64,000 bases of DNA from Pseudomonas putida (lineage in GTDB: Bacteria > Pseudomonadota > Gammaproteobacteria > Pseudomonadales > Pseudomonadaceae): contig NZ_CP011789.1 of NCBI RefSeq assembly GCF_001636055.1, positions 4,030,001 through 4,094,000 of the forward strand, in the 5' to 3' direction. A program made the position numbers and the translations under genes. Under the pieces are notes generated by a model. That model made no database searches and was not told where the DNA came from. It was given only the letters and a program-made list of their open reading frames with translations. Within the stretch, counting starts at the first letter, position 1, and every line of letters starts with the position of its first letter. Of this stretch, positions 43,855-51,566 are shown piece by piece.

Positions 43855-45153
43855 TTACTTTTCCGGCTGTTGAAGCCAGTTCATCAGTGCGGCCCTTGCG
43901 GCCTGACCATCGTCTTGCTTGCCGAGCTGGTCCAGCGGCACCAGGTTCGACTGAACCGTCAGAACGTCACCGCCTGGCATGTGAGGCATGTTGTCTTTTC
44001 GCCGCCCTTCGTTGCGGGTGATGAAGCCGTTCTGGGCCATCGTGCTGAGGTACGCCGCGCGCCCAGAACTGTCGGCCCGCAGAAACGCTTCGAGCGAGAA
44101 CTCCGAATAGAAATTGATCCGGTCTACTGCCGTCATGCACCACTTGTTTACGCACTGCTCGATCGGCGCCGTGAAGGACATGATGCAGTAGGTGAGGAAC
44201 GCGATCTGCTGTTGTTCCAGGCCGGTCCCCCAGTTACTGCCCTTGTCGGTCTTCATCACCATCCAGGGCGGGACGCCGAACCATCGACAAATCTCCTCGA
44301 TGCTGTGCCCTCTCGACTCCAGCAGCTGCGCGTCAGCGGGGTTAATGCCGATCATCTCCGGCTTCACGCCTTGCTCAAGCACAGGACTCTTGCCAGCGTT
44401 CAGCGCCCCGGAGATGGTCTTGACGTACTCACGAAACTCAACGCGCTGGGCCGGGTTAAGTGTTTTGTCGACCGAAAACGCGACCGTAGGCATCATGCCG
44501 TTGCGGAAAGTGCTGTTGGCCGCGTCGTCTGCCGACATCGCCGAGCCAAACACATCCGCGCCGTAGCGAATGGCCGAAAGGCCAACCCGGCCGTCCAAGG
44601 TAAAGGCCGGGATGTGCAGCATGTTCTGCCGCACAATCTCCCGGCGCGCCCCCTTTTGCGGCCTGAAGAAGTATCTCAGCCGGCCGTCATCATCAAACTC
44701 AAGGTCGACTCGGGACGGCATCAGGAAGTCCAGCGCAATGACGCGACCTGCAGATCGGTGAATCTCGCAGTAAGCATTCCCCCACAACAGCATCGAGGCA
44801 ACGACTGCCTGCCAGAAGTGGAAGGCGGCCATGTCCTCGTTGGGGCTGGTGTGCACCACGTCGTACAGCGGGAAGTCCCGTGCACTCTCACGACTACCAT
44901 CAGGCATCCTCCGGTAGATGCTCAGGGGCAAGCCCGCAACCGAGGTGGAGATGATGCGGACGCAGGCCCACACTGTGGAAAGCCGCATCGCCTTGTCGAC
45001 GCTGACCGATTTTCCGCTACTGGACTGAGCCCCGAGAAACGAGCCCCAGAAGCCGCCATCTGACAGCTTGATGCTCTTGCCCAACCATTCGCTCATGCTG
45101 GCTGATGGCTTGGCAGCCGCAGCCCCCAAAGCCTGGGATAAGGTTTTAATCAC
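43855..45153 (-). CDS. Portal protein, HK97 family
   Basis: 432 residues (VWACVRIISTSVAGLPLSIY, HFWQAVVASMLLWGNAYCEI, SIEEICRWFGVPPWMV), the standard phage portal pattern. GTG start with overlap onto the preceding small gene. Forms the dodecameric DNA channel. Confidence 0.92.
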   Translation of the reverse strand: MIKTLSQALGAAAAKPSASMSEWLGKSIKLSDGGFWGSFLGAQSSSGKSVSVDKAMRLSTVWACVRIISTSVAGLPLSIYRRMPDGSRESARDFPLYDVVHTSPNEDMAAFHFWQAVVASMLLWGNAYCEIHRSAGRVIALDFLMPSRVDLEFDDDGRLRYFFRPQKGARREIVRQNMLHIPAFTLDGRVGLSAIRYGADVFGSAMSADDAANSTFRNGMMPTVAFSVDKTLNPAQRVEFREYVKTISGALNAGKSPVLEQGVKPEMIGINPADAQLLESRGHSIEEICRWFGVPPWMVMKTDKGSNWGTGLEQQQIAFLTYCIMSFTAPIEQCVNKWCMTAVDRINFYSEFSLEAFLRADSSGRAAYLSTMAQNGFITRNEGRRKDNMPHMPGGDVLTVQSNLVPLDQLGKQDDGQAARAALMNWLQQPEK

Positions 45154-45307
45154 TGGTCAGCCCTCGGCGAAGGAAACCGGCGATGCAGAAGAAGCTCACA
45201 GCTCCTGCAATCAAGGCCCAGCCAGTACCGGCCAGCACCCATACCCCAGCACATGCCAGAGAGAAAGCCACCAGAGCGCAGGCGATGAAAATGTGAAGTG
45301 CGTTCAT
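45146..45307 (-). CDS. Small membrane protein between terminase and portal
   Basis: 53 residues, MNALHIFIACALVAFSLACA and a second hydrophobic segment (GWALIAGAVSFFCIAGFL). Its ATG overlaps the terminase stop by four bases and its end overlaps the portal start by eight, so it is translationally coupled and likely real. Function unknown. Confidence 0.7.
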   Translation of the reverse strand: MNALHIFIACALVAFSLACAGVWVLAGTGWALIAGAVSFFCIAGFLRRGLTSD

Positions 45308-46983
45308 GCGATCAGTGGGTCCCGAATGCCAGCCATGAAGTTGTCCATTCCCCCGCGTCCCTCAGGATTGAGGCTGATCAGAGAAACAGCGTTGAATGTA
45401 GCCATTAGCGGGTCGATCTTCGCCGTGCCCGAGGCTTGCTTGGTGATCAAGAAGGCGTTGGCTGACGGCACCCCTTTGGCGTTGCCGCACGACCAGGCCA
45501 TGAGCGGCTGGCCGCAATGCAACAGCGTGCCCTCAGCGAGCTTGCGCTCCGTCGTCTTGATCGCGCCGGTAAGTTTCCAGCCTTGGGAGATGCCAACGAT
45601 CTTGTCCTCTTCGACACCAGCGTCGGCCAGGGCGTCGAGAACAGAACCAATCCCCGCCGGGTCGAGCCCGACCTTGTCCAGCAAGCCGGTCTCGCTGATG
45701 CGGGCGACGATGGCTGCGAACTGCTCCACGTCCTCACCGATGCGCTTGACGATGGTCAGATCGCCCACCGCCTCAAGATCCTTTAGCCGCGGGGCTTCGG
45801 ACTTGCGACGCTCAAGGACCGACGGGTGGGCCCAAGCGTGAGCCCAGTGGAACCAACGGCGGGTGCTCGCTTCCCGGCCGACGACGGCAAGCCCAAGCAA
45901 GTCGTCGAGCCCTCCTCCATCACCACCCACATCGATGACTTCACACCGCTCAAGGATTTCATTTAGGTTGAGCCAAGTGGCTGCCTGTGGCTCCCAGAAT
46001 TCGGCACCAACCCAGGCATCAGACATCAGGGCCAGGCCGATCTCGATGTTGAGGTGCTTGGCCAGGAAACCACGCAGTTCCGCCTCCCCGTCGATCTCCG
46101 CCTGCATGAACAAGCGCTCAAGCGTTGGGCGGTCGACCGAGAACCCCATATTGGGATTCACCAGGTGGAAGTTCTCTGGCTTGCGGGCATCACCGCTGTC
46201 GATCATCTCCTTGGAGAATTCGTAGATGATCGGCAGGAAGCGATTGTCGTTGATCCGGCCATCACGCACGCCGCGTGCATAGTTCAGCTTCGACCGGAAT
46301 ACCCCAGCGGGCGGTTCGTTCGACTGCGTGGTCAGCCAGATAACGAAGCCTTCGGGCCGGGACAGCAGACCGCCGGTGGCCTCCCGAATCATGTCGGCCG
46401 CTTTCGGGTTCTTGCCGAACAACCAGGCCTCATCGATCAGCACGCCCACGGCCTTTTTGCCGCCCACCACGTCGCTGTCAGCAGCGACTACCTTCAGCGT
46501 GGCGCCGGTCTCCCGATGGGTGATCAGTCGAAGGTGTGGCTGCACATGCAGCAGATCCTTCAACTCGTCATCGTTGTTGACCATGTCCTTGGCCGGAACG
46601 AAGGCGTTGTCGGCAATCTCTTTGGTCGGCGCGAGGATGATGAACTCTGCCGACATCCGCCAGTTCCGGACCAGGGCTGTCAGCATGATCGCGGCGGCGA
46701 TGGTCGACTTGCTGTTTTTCTTCGGGATGCAGAGCATGAACTCCCGAATCAGGCGTTCACCGGTCTCGCTGTTGTAACTGCCAAAGACAGCACCTGCGAA
46801 AGCCAGGACCCATGGGGCACATGCGCTTTCGATAGTTGGACTGCCCGGGGCATCGACAATGCGAAGGCCCTTGAAAACCTCGAGGCTTTCTTCTGCCTCC
46901 TGGGGAAAGAGCGGTTCTGGAATGATGGATTCGCTGGCAGCCAGACGCCGCCACCAGTCAGGGCAGGCCGTGGTCCAAAGCAT
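45304..46983 (-). CDS. terL: Terminase large subunit
   Basis: 559 residues. The ATPase domain has the Walker A-like CIPKKNSKST, Walker B region GVLIDEAWLFG and the motif TTQSNEPPAGVF. The C-terminal nuclease domain shows acidic residues in VIDVGGDGGGLDDLLG and near GLDPAGIGSVLDAL. This is the Terminase_1/HK97 type that cuts cos sites, in line with the HNH gene nearby. Confidence 0.93.
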   Translation of the reverse strand: MLWTTACPDWWRRLAASESIIPEPLFPQEAEESLEVFKGLRIVDAPGSPTIESACAPWVLAFAGAVFGSYNSETGERLIREFMLCIPKKNSKSTIAAAIMLTALVRNWRMSAEFIILAPTKEIADNAFVPAKDMVNNDDELKDLLHVQPHLRLITHRETGATLKVVAADSDVVGGKKAVGVLIDEAWLFGKNPKAADMIREATGGLLSRPEGFVIWLTTQSNEPPAGVFRSKLNYARGVRDGRINDNRFLPIIYEFSKEMIDSGDARKPENFHLVNPNMGFSVDRPTLERLFMQAEIDGEAELRGFLAKHLNIEIGLALMSDAWVGAEFWEPQAATWLNLNEILERCEVIDVGGDGGGLDDLLGLAVVGREASTRRWFHWAHAWAHPSVLERRKSEAPRLKDLEAVGDLTIVKRIGEDVEQFAAIVARISETGLLDKVGLDPAGIGSVLDALADAGVEEDKIVGISQGWKLTGAIKTTERKLAEGTLLHCGQPLMAWSCGNAKGVPSANAFLITKQASGTAKIDPLMATFNAVSLISLNPEGRGGMDNFMAGIRDPLIA

Positions 46984-46986
46984 GAG

Positions 46987-47487
46987 TCACCCCTTGACGA
47001 CTGTGAGGGGCGGCTTGCTCTGGGAGTACTTGCCTTTGCCCGCCTCTTTCGCGGCTTCCGCCTTCTGCTCTTTCTTGCCTGCCTCGGCCTTCTTCCCGTG
47101 GATGTACGGCACGGCCGTCTGCGCAGCGTTGCGCCGGTCGAAGACTTTGGCCCGAGGCTCGTTCATCAGCGCAATCAACCACTCGAGCGGATCCTGTGTG
47201 TCTGGAAGACAGCTCAGGAACTCGCCGTCCGCCTCGTTGACCTCGACAGGGTCTTCAGCGGCATCATCGGCCTTCGCTTTGCCTCTACGTTTTTTCGGCT
47301 CAGGGTTAACACTGAGCTCTGCTCTTCGAGCGAGAATTGCGGCCACAATCTTCGGATCAGTAGCCCAACGCGAGCCAGCCGCTGCAGCTGCCGAAGGCTT
47401 GCTGCCCGCGGCTTCGGCCGCTTCTTTGTTTGACGCACCCCGGGCCTTAGCGTCAACAAACTGTCGCTGTTTGTCTGTTAACACCAT
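46987..47487 (-). CDS. terS: Terminase small subunit
   Basis: 166 residues. The N-terminal helix-turn-helix (LTDKQRQFVDAKARGASNKE) binds packaging-site DNA. The C-terminal part is Lys/Ala-rich (KKEQKAEAAKEAGKGK). Followed closely by terL. Confidence 0.85.
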   Translation of the reverse strand: MVLTDKQRQFVDAKARGASNKEAAEAAGSKPSAAAAAGSRWATDPKIVAAILARRAELSVNPEPKKRRGKAKADDAAEDPVEVNEADGEFLSCLPDTQDPLEWLIALMNEPRAKVFDRRNAAQTAVPYIHGKKAEAGKKEQKAEAAKEAGKGKYSQSKPPLTVVKG

Positions 47488-47493
47488 TAACAA

Positions 47494-47640
47494 AAACCTT
47501 TAGGGGGGAGAAAAATGTATACGTGGGGTCGGTGGCGGTCTAGCTAGATGAGAATCCCTAGCTTTTGACCCCCCTCCCCCTTTTGTGGCACATCGTTGAC
47601 GTGCCCTTGATGGCTTGGTTGGCGTGCAAACTTGCTTGAG
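47494..47640. other. Candidate cos/packaging region
   Basis: 147 bases between the HNH gene and terS with no gene. It contains the polypyrimidine run GACCCCCCTCCCCC and a short inverted repeat CTAGCT/AGCTAG-like. In HK97-type phages the cos site lies between the HNH gene and the terminase genes. The cut site itself cannot be read. Confidence 0.45.
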
Positions 47641-47979
47641 TCAGCCCGCCACGCCCGCAGCCTCCTCTGCCTGCTTGACTGAGTCGTGGCAGGGCTTACA
47701 CAGCGACTGCCAGTTGTCCTGGTTCCAGAACAGAACCTTGTCGCCTCGGTGCGCGACGATGTGGTCAACGATGAAGGCTGCGGTGGTTCGGCCCTGCCTC
47801 GCGCAGTAGACGCACAGCGGGTTGTCCATAAGATACCGCTCGCGCGCCTTCTGCCACTTGTAGTCGTAGCCGCGCTGGGAACTGGTCATGCCGCTGCGCC
47901 AACTGCCAGGAGTCACCACCTTGACCCGAGAGCCGGTGTTTTCCTTGATACGAGGACTGAGCGTCTTGAGTCTGGCCAT
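47641..47979 (-). CDS. HNH endonuclease
   Basis: 112 residues. Zinc-binding and catalytic HNH pattern: CVYCARQG, IVDHIVAHRGD, NWQSLCKPCHDS. Such enzymes beside terminase assist cos cleavage. The start ATG overlaps the stop of the upstream gene (TGATG). Confidence 0.9.
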   Translation of the reverse strand: MARLKTLSPRIKENTGSRVKVVTPGSWRSGMTSSQRGYDYKWQKARERYLMDNPLCVYCARQGRTTAAFIVDHIVAHRGDKVLFWNQDNWQSLCKPCHDSVKQAEEAAGVAG

Positions 47980-48296
47980 CACTGCGTTTCCCTGCTCAGC
48001 GCCTCTACCGCCCTGTCGGCGGCCTTGGTTGCAGTGGTTGCAGCCTTCGAAGCCTTGGCAGCGGCGCTGTCGGTTCGCTTGGTCAACTCGTCCAGGCGTT
48101 TGTCGCGCTCAGCCATAGCCGCATCGTAGGCCTCCCGGATCTGGGTCACCTGGCTGGCCTGGGTGCTGGCCATGGCCCAGTAGGCAGACTGCCAGCCCAA
48201 GACAGCACCACCAGCTATCAGCACGGCAGCGATCAGCCATACCTCAACACGACGCCACCAACGTCTGGCGATGTACTCCAGTATGCATCTGTCCAT
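47979..48296 (-). CDS. Small membrane protein, possible holin-system member
   Basis: 105 residues with one membrane helix (VWLIAAVLIAGGAVLGW) and a coiled, Ala/Lys-rich periplasmic or cytoplasmic tail. Overlaps its upstream neighbour (TGATG). Paired with another single-helix coiled-coil protein, it could be a holin/antiholin or spanin-like pair; unproven. Confidence 0.6.
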   Translation of the reverse strand: MDRCILEYIARRWWRRVEVWLIAAVLIAGGAVLGWQSAYWAMASTQASQVTQIREAYDAAMAERDKRLDELTKRTDSAAAKASKAATTATKAADRAVEALSRETQ

Positions 48297-48667
48297 CACG
48301 ATGTACCTCCCAGCTTGGTGCGCAGCCGGGCGATCTCATCGCTCTGCAGCGTTACTCGCTCTGTGAGGCTGGCTACCTGGCTGGTCAGCGCCTCTATCTT
48401 GCCTTCCATCCGACCGACCGTTGCAGCCAGGTCATTGCGTTCCTTGGCGAACTGATCGGCACGGGCTTCTGCCAGCTTCCGGGCCTCTCGCTCGGAGTCG
48501 AGCAGTTCATTGAGACGGCGGACAGTGCCGATATCGGCGTTGTCCATGGCACGATCAGTGGCGTCCTTTGACAGGAACTTGCGCAGCCACAGAAATCCGC
48601 CCAGCAGGACAGTGCCCGTACCGCCCAGCCAGGTGGCTGTGCCTGGGCCGAGGTCGGTCGGGTCCAT
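48296..48667 (-). CDS. Small membrane coiled-coil protein, possible holin
   Basis: 123 residues: a hydrophobic N-terminus (WLGGTGTVLLGGFLWL) then a long coiled coil (NELLDSEREARKLAEARADQ, ASLTERVTLQSDEIARL). Layout resembles holins of several Pseudomonas phages, but no family is certain. Confidence 0.6.
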   Translation of the reverse strand: MDPTDLGPGTATWLGGTGTVLLGGFLWLRKFLSKDATDRAMDNADIGTVRRLNELLDSEREARKLAEARADQFAKERNDLAATVGRMEGKIEALTSQVASLTERVTLQSDEIARLRTKLGGTS

Positions 48668-48695
48668 TCATTACTCCATCAGTTGGATAGGTCGT

Positions 48696-49313
48696 TCAGC
48701 CGCGGTGGAGCATGCCGCCGGGCTTGAGCTCGTCGCAGATCACCTGGCGGATCTGGTCGGCTGGGTCAGTGATCTGCAGGGTCGCGACACTTGGCCAGTC
48801 TGCAAGAGCAGAGGCCAGGTCGACGGACGGCTCTGAACGATCCTCACCGGAGTAGATACCGGTCGCGACGTGCTTGCCTTGCTCGGTGATCTGCGTCTTC
48901 CACGACCTCAACGCACTCACCTGGTCATCGATGGCAGCTTGGCTGATGAACATCTGACCATCGACCACAACGTATTGCTCACCCGGCTCATTGGCACGCT
49001 TCACGACCTCAAGCTGGCCGGCCCCAGCGGAATGCAGAACCGCGTTCGCAGCCCGGATCTGCCGAGCCGACTCGCCGTAGAAGCTGACCTTGCCCATGCG
49101 CAGAGGCTCAACCTCTTGGCCTGGGTCAATGCACAGCTGAGATGGTTCGCCAATCCCATACTCAGCACCTCCAAGCTTGAACTCGCCAGTCTTCAAGTTC
49201 ACTTCAATCAATGGGCGGCCCTGGCTGTCCGTAGCCTTGGAGCAGACCGTTGCCACCCCCTGCTCCAGCAAGGCGGCCTTGAGCGCATCCAGCTGCGCTT
49301 GAGTGGATTCGCT
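48696..49313 (-). CDS. Hypothetical protein with J-like C-terminal motif
   Basis: 205 residues. The middle contains YVVVDGQMFISQAAIDDQ, similar to VFAINNGQVFMNSAIINQ in the J-like protein of this phage, so a shared DUF1983-like element is possible. It opens the leftward late operon. Probably a virion-associated or morphogenesis protein; function unknown. Confidence 0.55.
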   Translation of the reverse strand, partial: SESTQAQLDALKAALLEQGVATVCSKATDSQGRPLIEVNLKTGEFKLGGAEYGIGEPSQLCIDPGQEVEPLRMGKVSFYGESARQIRAANAVLHSAGAGQLEVVKRANEPGEQYVVVDGQMFISQAAIDDQVSALRSWKTQITEQGKHVATGIYSGEDRSEPSVDLASALADWPSVATLQITDPADQIRQVICDELKPGGMLHRG

Positions 49314-49428
49314 CATCAGTTGCTCCAGAAACAAGACTGACTTTGTGGAATCTAAAGATCAAATGGTAGTCATTGATTTGGACAACCGAGTTAAGGCGGT
49401 CAAAGGGCAGGTCAAGTATCCCAGCACT

Positions 49429-49641
49429 CTAGCGAGGTGCTTGGGCTTCTGAGCCAAACAATACGACCTCGATCTCGGCCAGCTTTCGCTCGTTCTCGCG
49501 GAGGCTGGCTTCTTGATACGCTACAAAGCCGTCCGCATGGGCAAGCTTTTCTTGCGCGTCGCACTGAATAGCCTTGGCCTCTCGCAGCTTCTGCTCGCAA
49601 CTGAGAATATCCTCGACGAGGCAGCGATATTTGCTTTTCAT
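49429..49641 (-). CDS. Small coiled-coil phage protein
   Basis: 70 residues, highly helical (VEDILSCEQKLREAKAIQCD, ENERKLAEIEVVLFG). GGAGATC lies ahead of ATG 49641. A terminator hairpin sits immediately upstream of its ribosome site. Confidence 0.65.
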   Translation of the reverse strand: MKSKYRCLVEDILSCEQKLREAKAIQCDAQEKLAHADGFVAYQEASLRENERKLAEIEVVLFGSEAQAPR

Positions 49642-49656
49642 GCTGATCTCCAGAAA

Positions 49657-49686
49657 CGAAAAAGCCTCGAAACGGGCCGAGGCTTG
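49657..49686 (-). terminator. Rho-independent terminator
   Basis: Minus-strand stem AAGCCTCG/CGAGGCTT then TTTTTCG. With the next hairpin 40 bases away it forms a tandem terminator. Confidence 0.75.
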
Positions 49687-49721
49687 AAGGTTGAGTTAAC
49701 TCGTTGTCGCCTTCCACAGGC

Positions 49722-49744
49722 AAAAAAAACCGCCCTAAGGCGGC
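49722..49744 (-). terminator. Rho-independent terminator
   Basis: Minus-strand CCGCC/GGCGG stem with T-run of seven or more. It ends the transcript of the 49808-50411 genes unless antitermination occurs. Confidence 0.75.
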
Positions 49745-49807
49745 CAGCTTATTAAATATCGACGAAATCCCAAATCCTTTGGCCGAGACTCAGCTTAAAG
49801 TAGCTAA

Positions 49808-50209
49808 TTAAGATCTTTCAGGCTTTGTCTTTTTATCTACTTCCGCGTCTTTTTCGTGACGACTGTAGAGCTCGGCTTTCGACGCGCGCTCGGTATTTGT
49901 GCGCTTAACTTCATCTTTGCCGGAACCTTGGGCGGGCTTACGATCAGCAGAACCGTTTCCGCCCTGGTTGGATTTTTTGTCCGTCATATAAACCTCGAAT
50001 GAGTCCGTATGGTCGAACTCGGAAATCATTAACTCAGCTTGAGCACCATTAATCCCTACAGGAACAATAGGCCCTCTGTCTAAGCCTGGCTCATCATCAT
50101 CGGGGGTATACCCTAATGGATCATCGGCCTCGAGAAGAGAATCTTGTAGAAGGGTTTCTTTGGAGACTGGGTTACCAGCGTCTCCCAGGATGTGCCCAGA
50201 TCTCGTCAT
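49808..50209 (-). CDS. Acidic low-complexity protein
   Basis: 133 residues from ATG 50209 (MTRSGHILGDAGNPVSKETL, LGYTPDDDEPGLDRGPIVPV), followed in frame by a charged tail starting MTDKKSNQGGNG. A second possible start at 49987 with GAGG upstream could make the tail separately. It overlaps the upstream gene by 38 bases. No known domain. Confidence 0.5.
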   Translation of the reverse strand: MTRSGHILGDAGNPVSKETLLQDSLLEADDPLGYTPDDDEPGLDRGPIVPVGINGAQAELMISEFDHTDSFEVYMTDKKSNQGGNGSADRKPAQGSGKDEVKRTNTERASKAELYSRHEKDAEVDKKTKPERS

Positions 50210-50411
50210 TGCGACTGAACTTTTTGGCATTCGCGGCTTCTGGCCGTGAAGGAGCTGGCTCCTGCTCTGGCATCGTATCCGGATCGACATAATCATCTCG
50301 ATCCTCAGGAGTTGCTCGGTCTAACCCCTCACGTTTTTCGGTTTCAGATTCATCATCTTTATTAGGCTGAACCCCTTGCGCACTTCCCGGAATGTTCATT
50401 TCACTAGACAT
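50172..50411 (-). CDS. Acidic hypothetical protein
   Basis: 79 residues, rich in Asp, Glu and Pro (DRATPEDRDDYVDPDTMPEQ). Likely disordered. It overlaps the next gene in a different frame. I do not recognise it; the pair could also be one frameshifted gene. Confidence 0.5.
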   Translation of the reverse strand: MSSEMNIPGSAQGVQPNKDDESETEKREGLDRATPEDRDDYVDPDTMPEQEPAPSRPEAANAKKFSRNDEIWAHPGRRW

Positions 50412-50600
50412 AAGTACCTCTCATTAACTCAGAAAATCCGAGCTAAATTGAGTATGCGCCTTATACACCTTCGAGAATTATATATCTGACCACCGGCAAA
50501 AATAGAAACCCCAGCGCATTGGCCGGGGGTCTCTGTGTCGTGCCGTTGCAAGCTGGACACGCTGCTATGAAAACAGGTGTTTATCCGCGCGGAAAGCTTT

Positions 50601-50990
50601 TTATGCTGCCTCGCGCAACTGTTCCAAGGCGCAATCGATCCATGCCACTCCAGTGTTGATCAGCTCGCGTGCCTTGGCCTCACTCATCTTGTGCTCGCGG
50701 GCGATCCGCAGCGCCGGCCATTTAGCCCCGAAGTACAGCCAGACGAAGCCGCCCATCTGCGGGTTGCGCTTGTTCAGCCTGGCTACGGCTGCGTCCACCG
50801 CAAGTGCTAGGTCGTCCGTGATTACGTACTGCTTGAGCCCTCCTTCCGCCGGAACGTGCTCCTTCATCAGCGCATACAGCGGGCATACATACTGAGGCAC
50901 ACCCATTCCATCCATGCGCCACCAGCCCCATTGCTCGAGCATGTAAGCAGTGTCACCAAGGGCCTTGTCTACGTAGGTTCGTTTTTTCAT
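50601..50990 (-). CDS. Antitermination protein Q-like
   Basis: 129 residues starting MKKRTYVDKALGDTAYMLEQ, then WGWWRMDGMGVPQYVCPLYA and a C-terminal helical segment MSEAKARELINTGVAWIDCA. The pattern matches Q-type antiterminators and their relatives of Pseudomonas lambdoid phages. It stands at the junction of early and late leftward genes, the expected place for the late-gene activator. This fits with several terminators inside the late operon. Confidence 0.75.
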   Translation of the reverse strand: MKKRTYVDKALGDTAYMLEQWGWWRMDGMGVPQYVCPLYALMKEHVPAEGGLKQYVITDDLALAVDAAVARLNKRNPQMGGFVWLYFGAKWPALRIAREHKMSEAKARELINTGVAWIDCALEQLREAA

Positions 50991-51000
50991 GTCCTTCCCC

Positions 51001-51321
51001 TCAATCCCCGGTGTAATTGGTGCCGCCGGCGCCGAGCCGGTTGCCATCCTGATATGCCGTCGCCGGACCTGTGGTCCGCGCTTTCCTCAACTGCTCGATC
51101 TGCCGTGTCGCGGCCATCAGCCTCATACTGAGCTGGGTCACCAGTTCACCCAGGGCCAGGGCCTCGCCAGTTGCAGCCACCACCCAGCCCGAGGCGTTGC
51201 AGTGGTCGCATGGCAGTTCGTAAAACAAACTCTTGGTGACCGCTCTCCCACGGCACACAGGACAATGAGCCAGCTCGATCAAGGCCTTCTTGAAGGCTGG
51301 GCCGTGGCTCTTCTTCATCAT
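51001..51321 (-). CDS. Zinc-finger phage protein
   Basis: 106 residues with CPVCRGRAVT and CDHCNASGW, a DnaJ-type CxxCxG zinc-knuckle pair. The rest is helical. Such proteins occur in the nin-like region before Q. It overlaps the next upstream gene by four bases. Function unknown. Confidence 0.65.
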   Translation of the reverse strand: MMKKSHGPAFKKALIELAHCPVCRGRAVTKSLFYELPCDHCNASGWVVAATGEALALGELVTQLSMRLMAATRQIEQLRKARTTGPATAYQDGNRLGAGGTNYTGD

Positions 51322-51566
51322 TGCCCCGTCTTCACCCAGCGGCGGATACGAAGCTCGCAACCACTGATGAGCGCGACGCCGTTCGCGCAACCGTAATGAG
51401 TCGCCCGACGCTTGCAGCCGCAGTGACACCGGCGCCGAGCCTTGGCTGGCTTCGGCTCCAGGTAGCGGATGTGCCGGCTGCTACTGCCAACTTGCCCCCA
51501 TCCATCGACCCCGCCGCGCATCGCTGCAGATCGGGCTGCCGGGGAAAGACTGTTCAAATCGGTCAT
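51318..51566 (-). CDS. Small basic phage protein
   Basis: 82 residues with a CHCGCKRRATHYGC cluster, possibly metal-binding or nucleic-acid-binding. Overlaps neighbours by four bases at both ends, so it belongs to the early operon. Confidence 0.6.
   Translation of the reverse strand: MTDLNSLSPAARSAAMRGGVDGWGQVGSSSRHIRYLEPKPAKARRRCHCGCKRRATHYGCANGVALISGCELRIRRWVKTGQ

Noticed and set aside
43630..45063. Plus-strand frame of 477 codons
   Set aside because: Antisense shadow of the portal gene, no recognisable domain.
46054..47433. Plus-strand frame of 459 codons
   Set aside because: Antisense shadow of both terminase genes.
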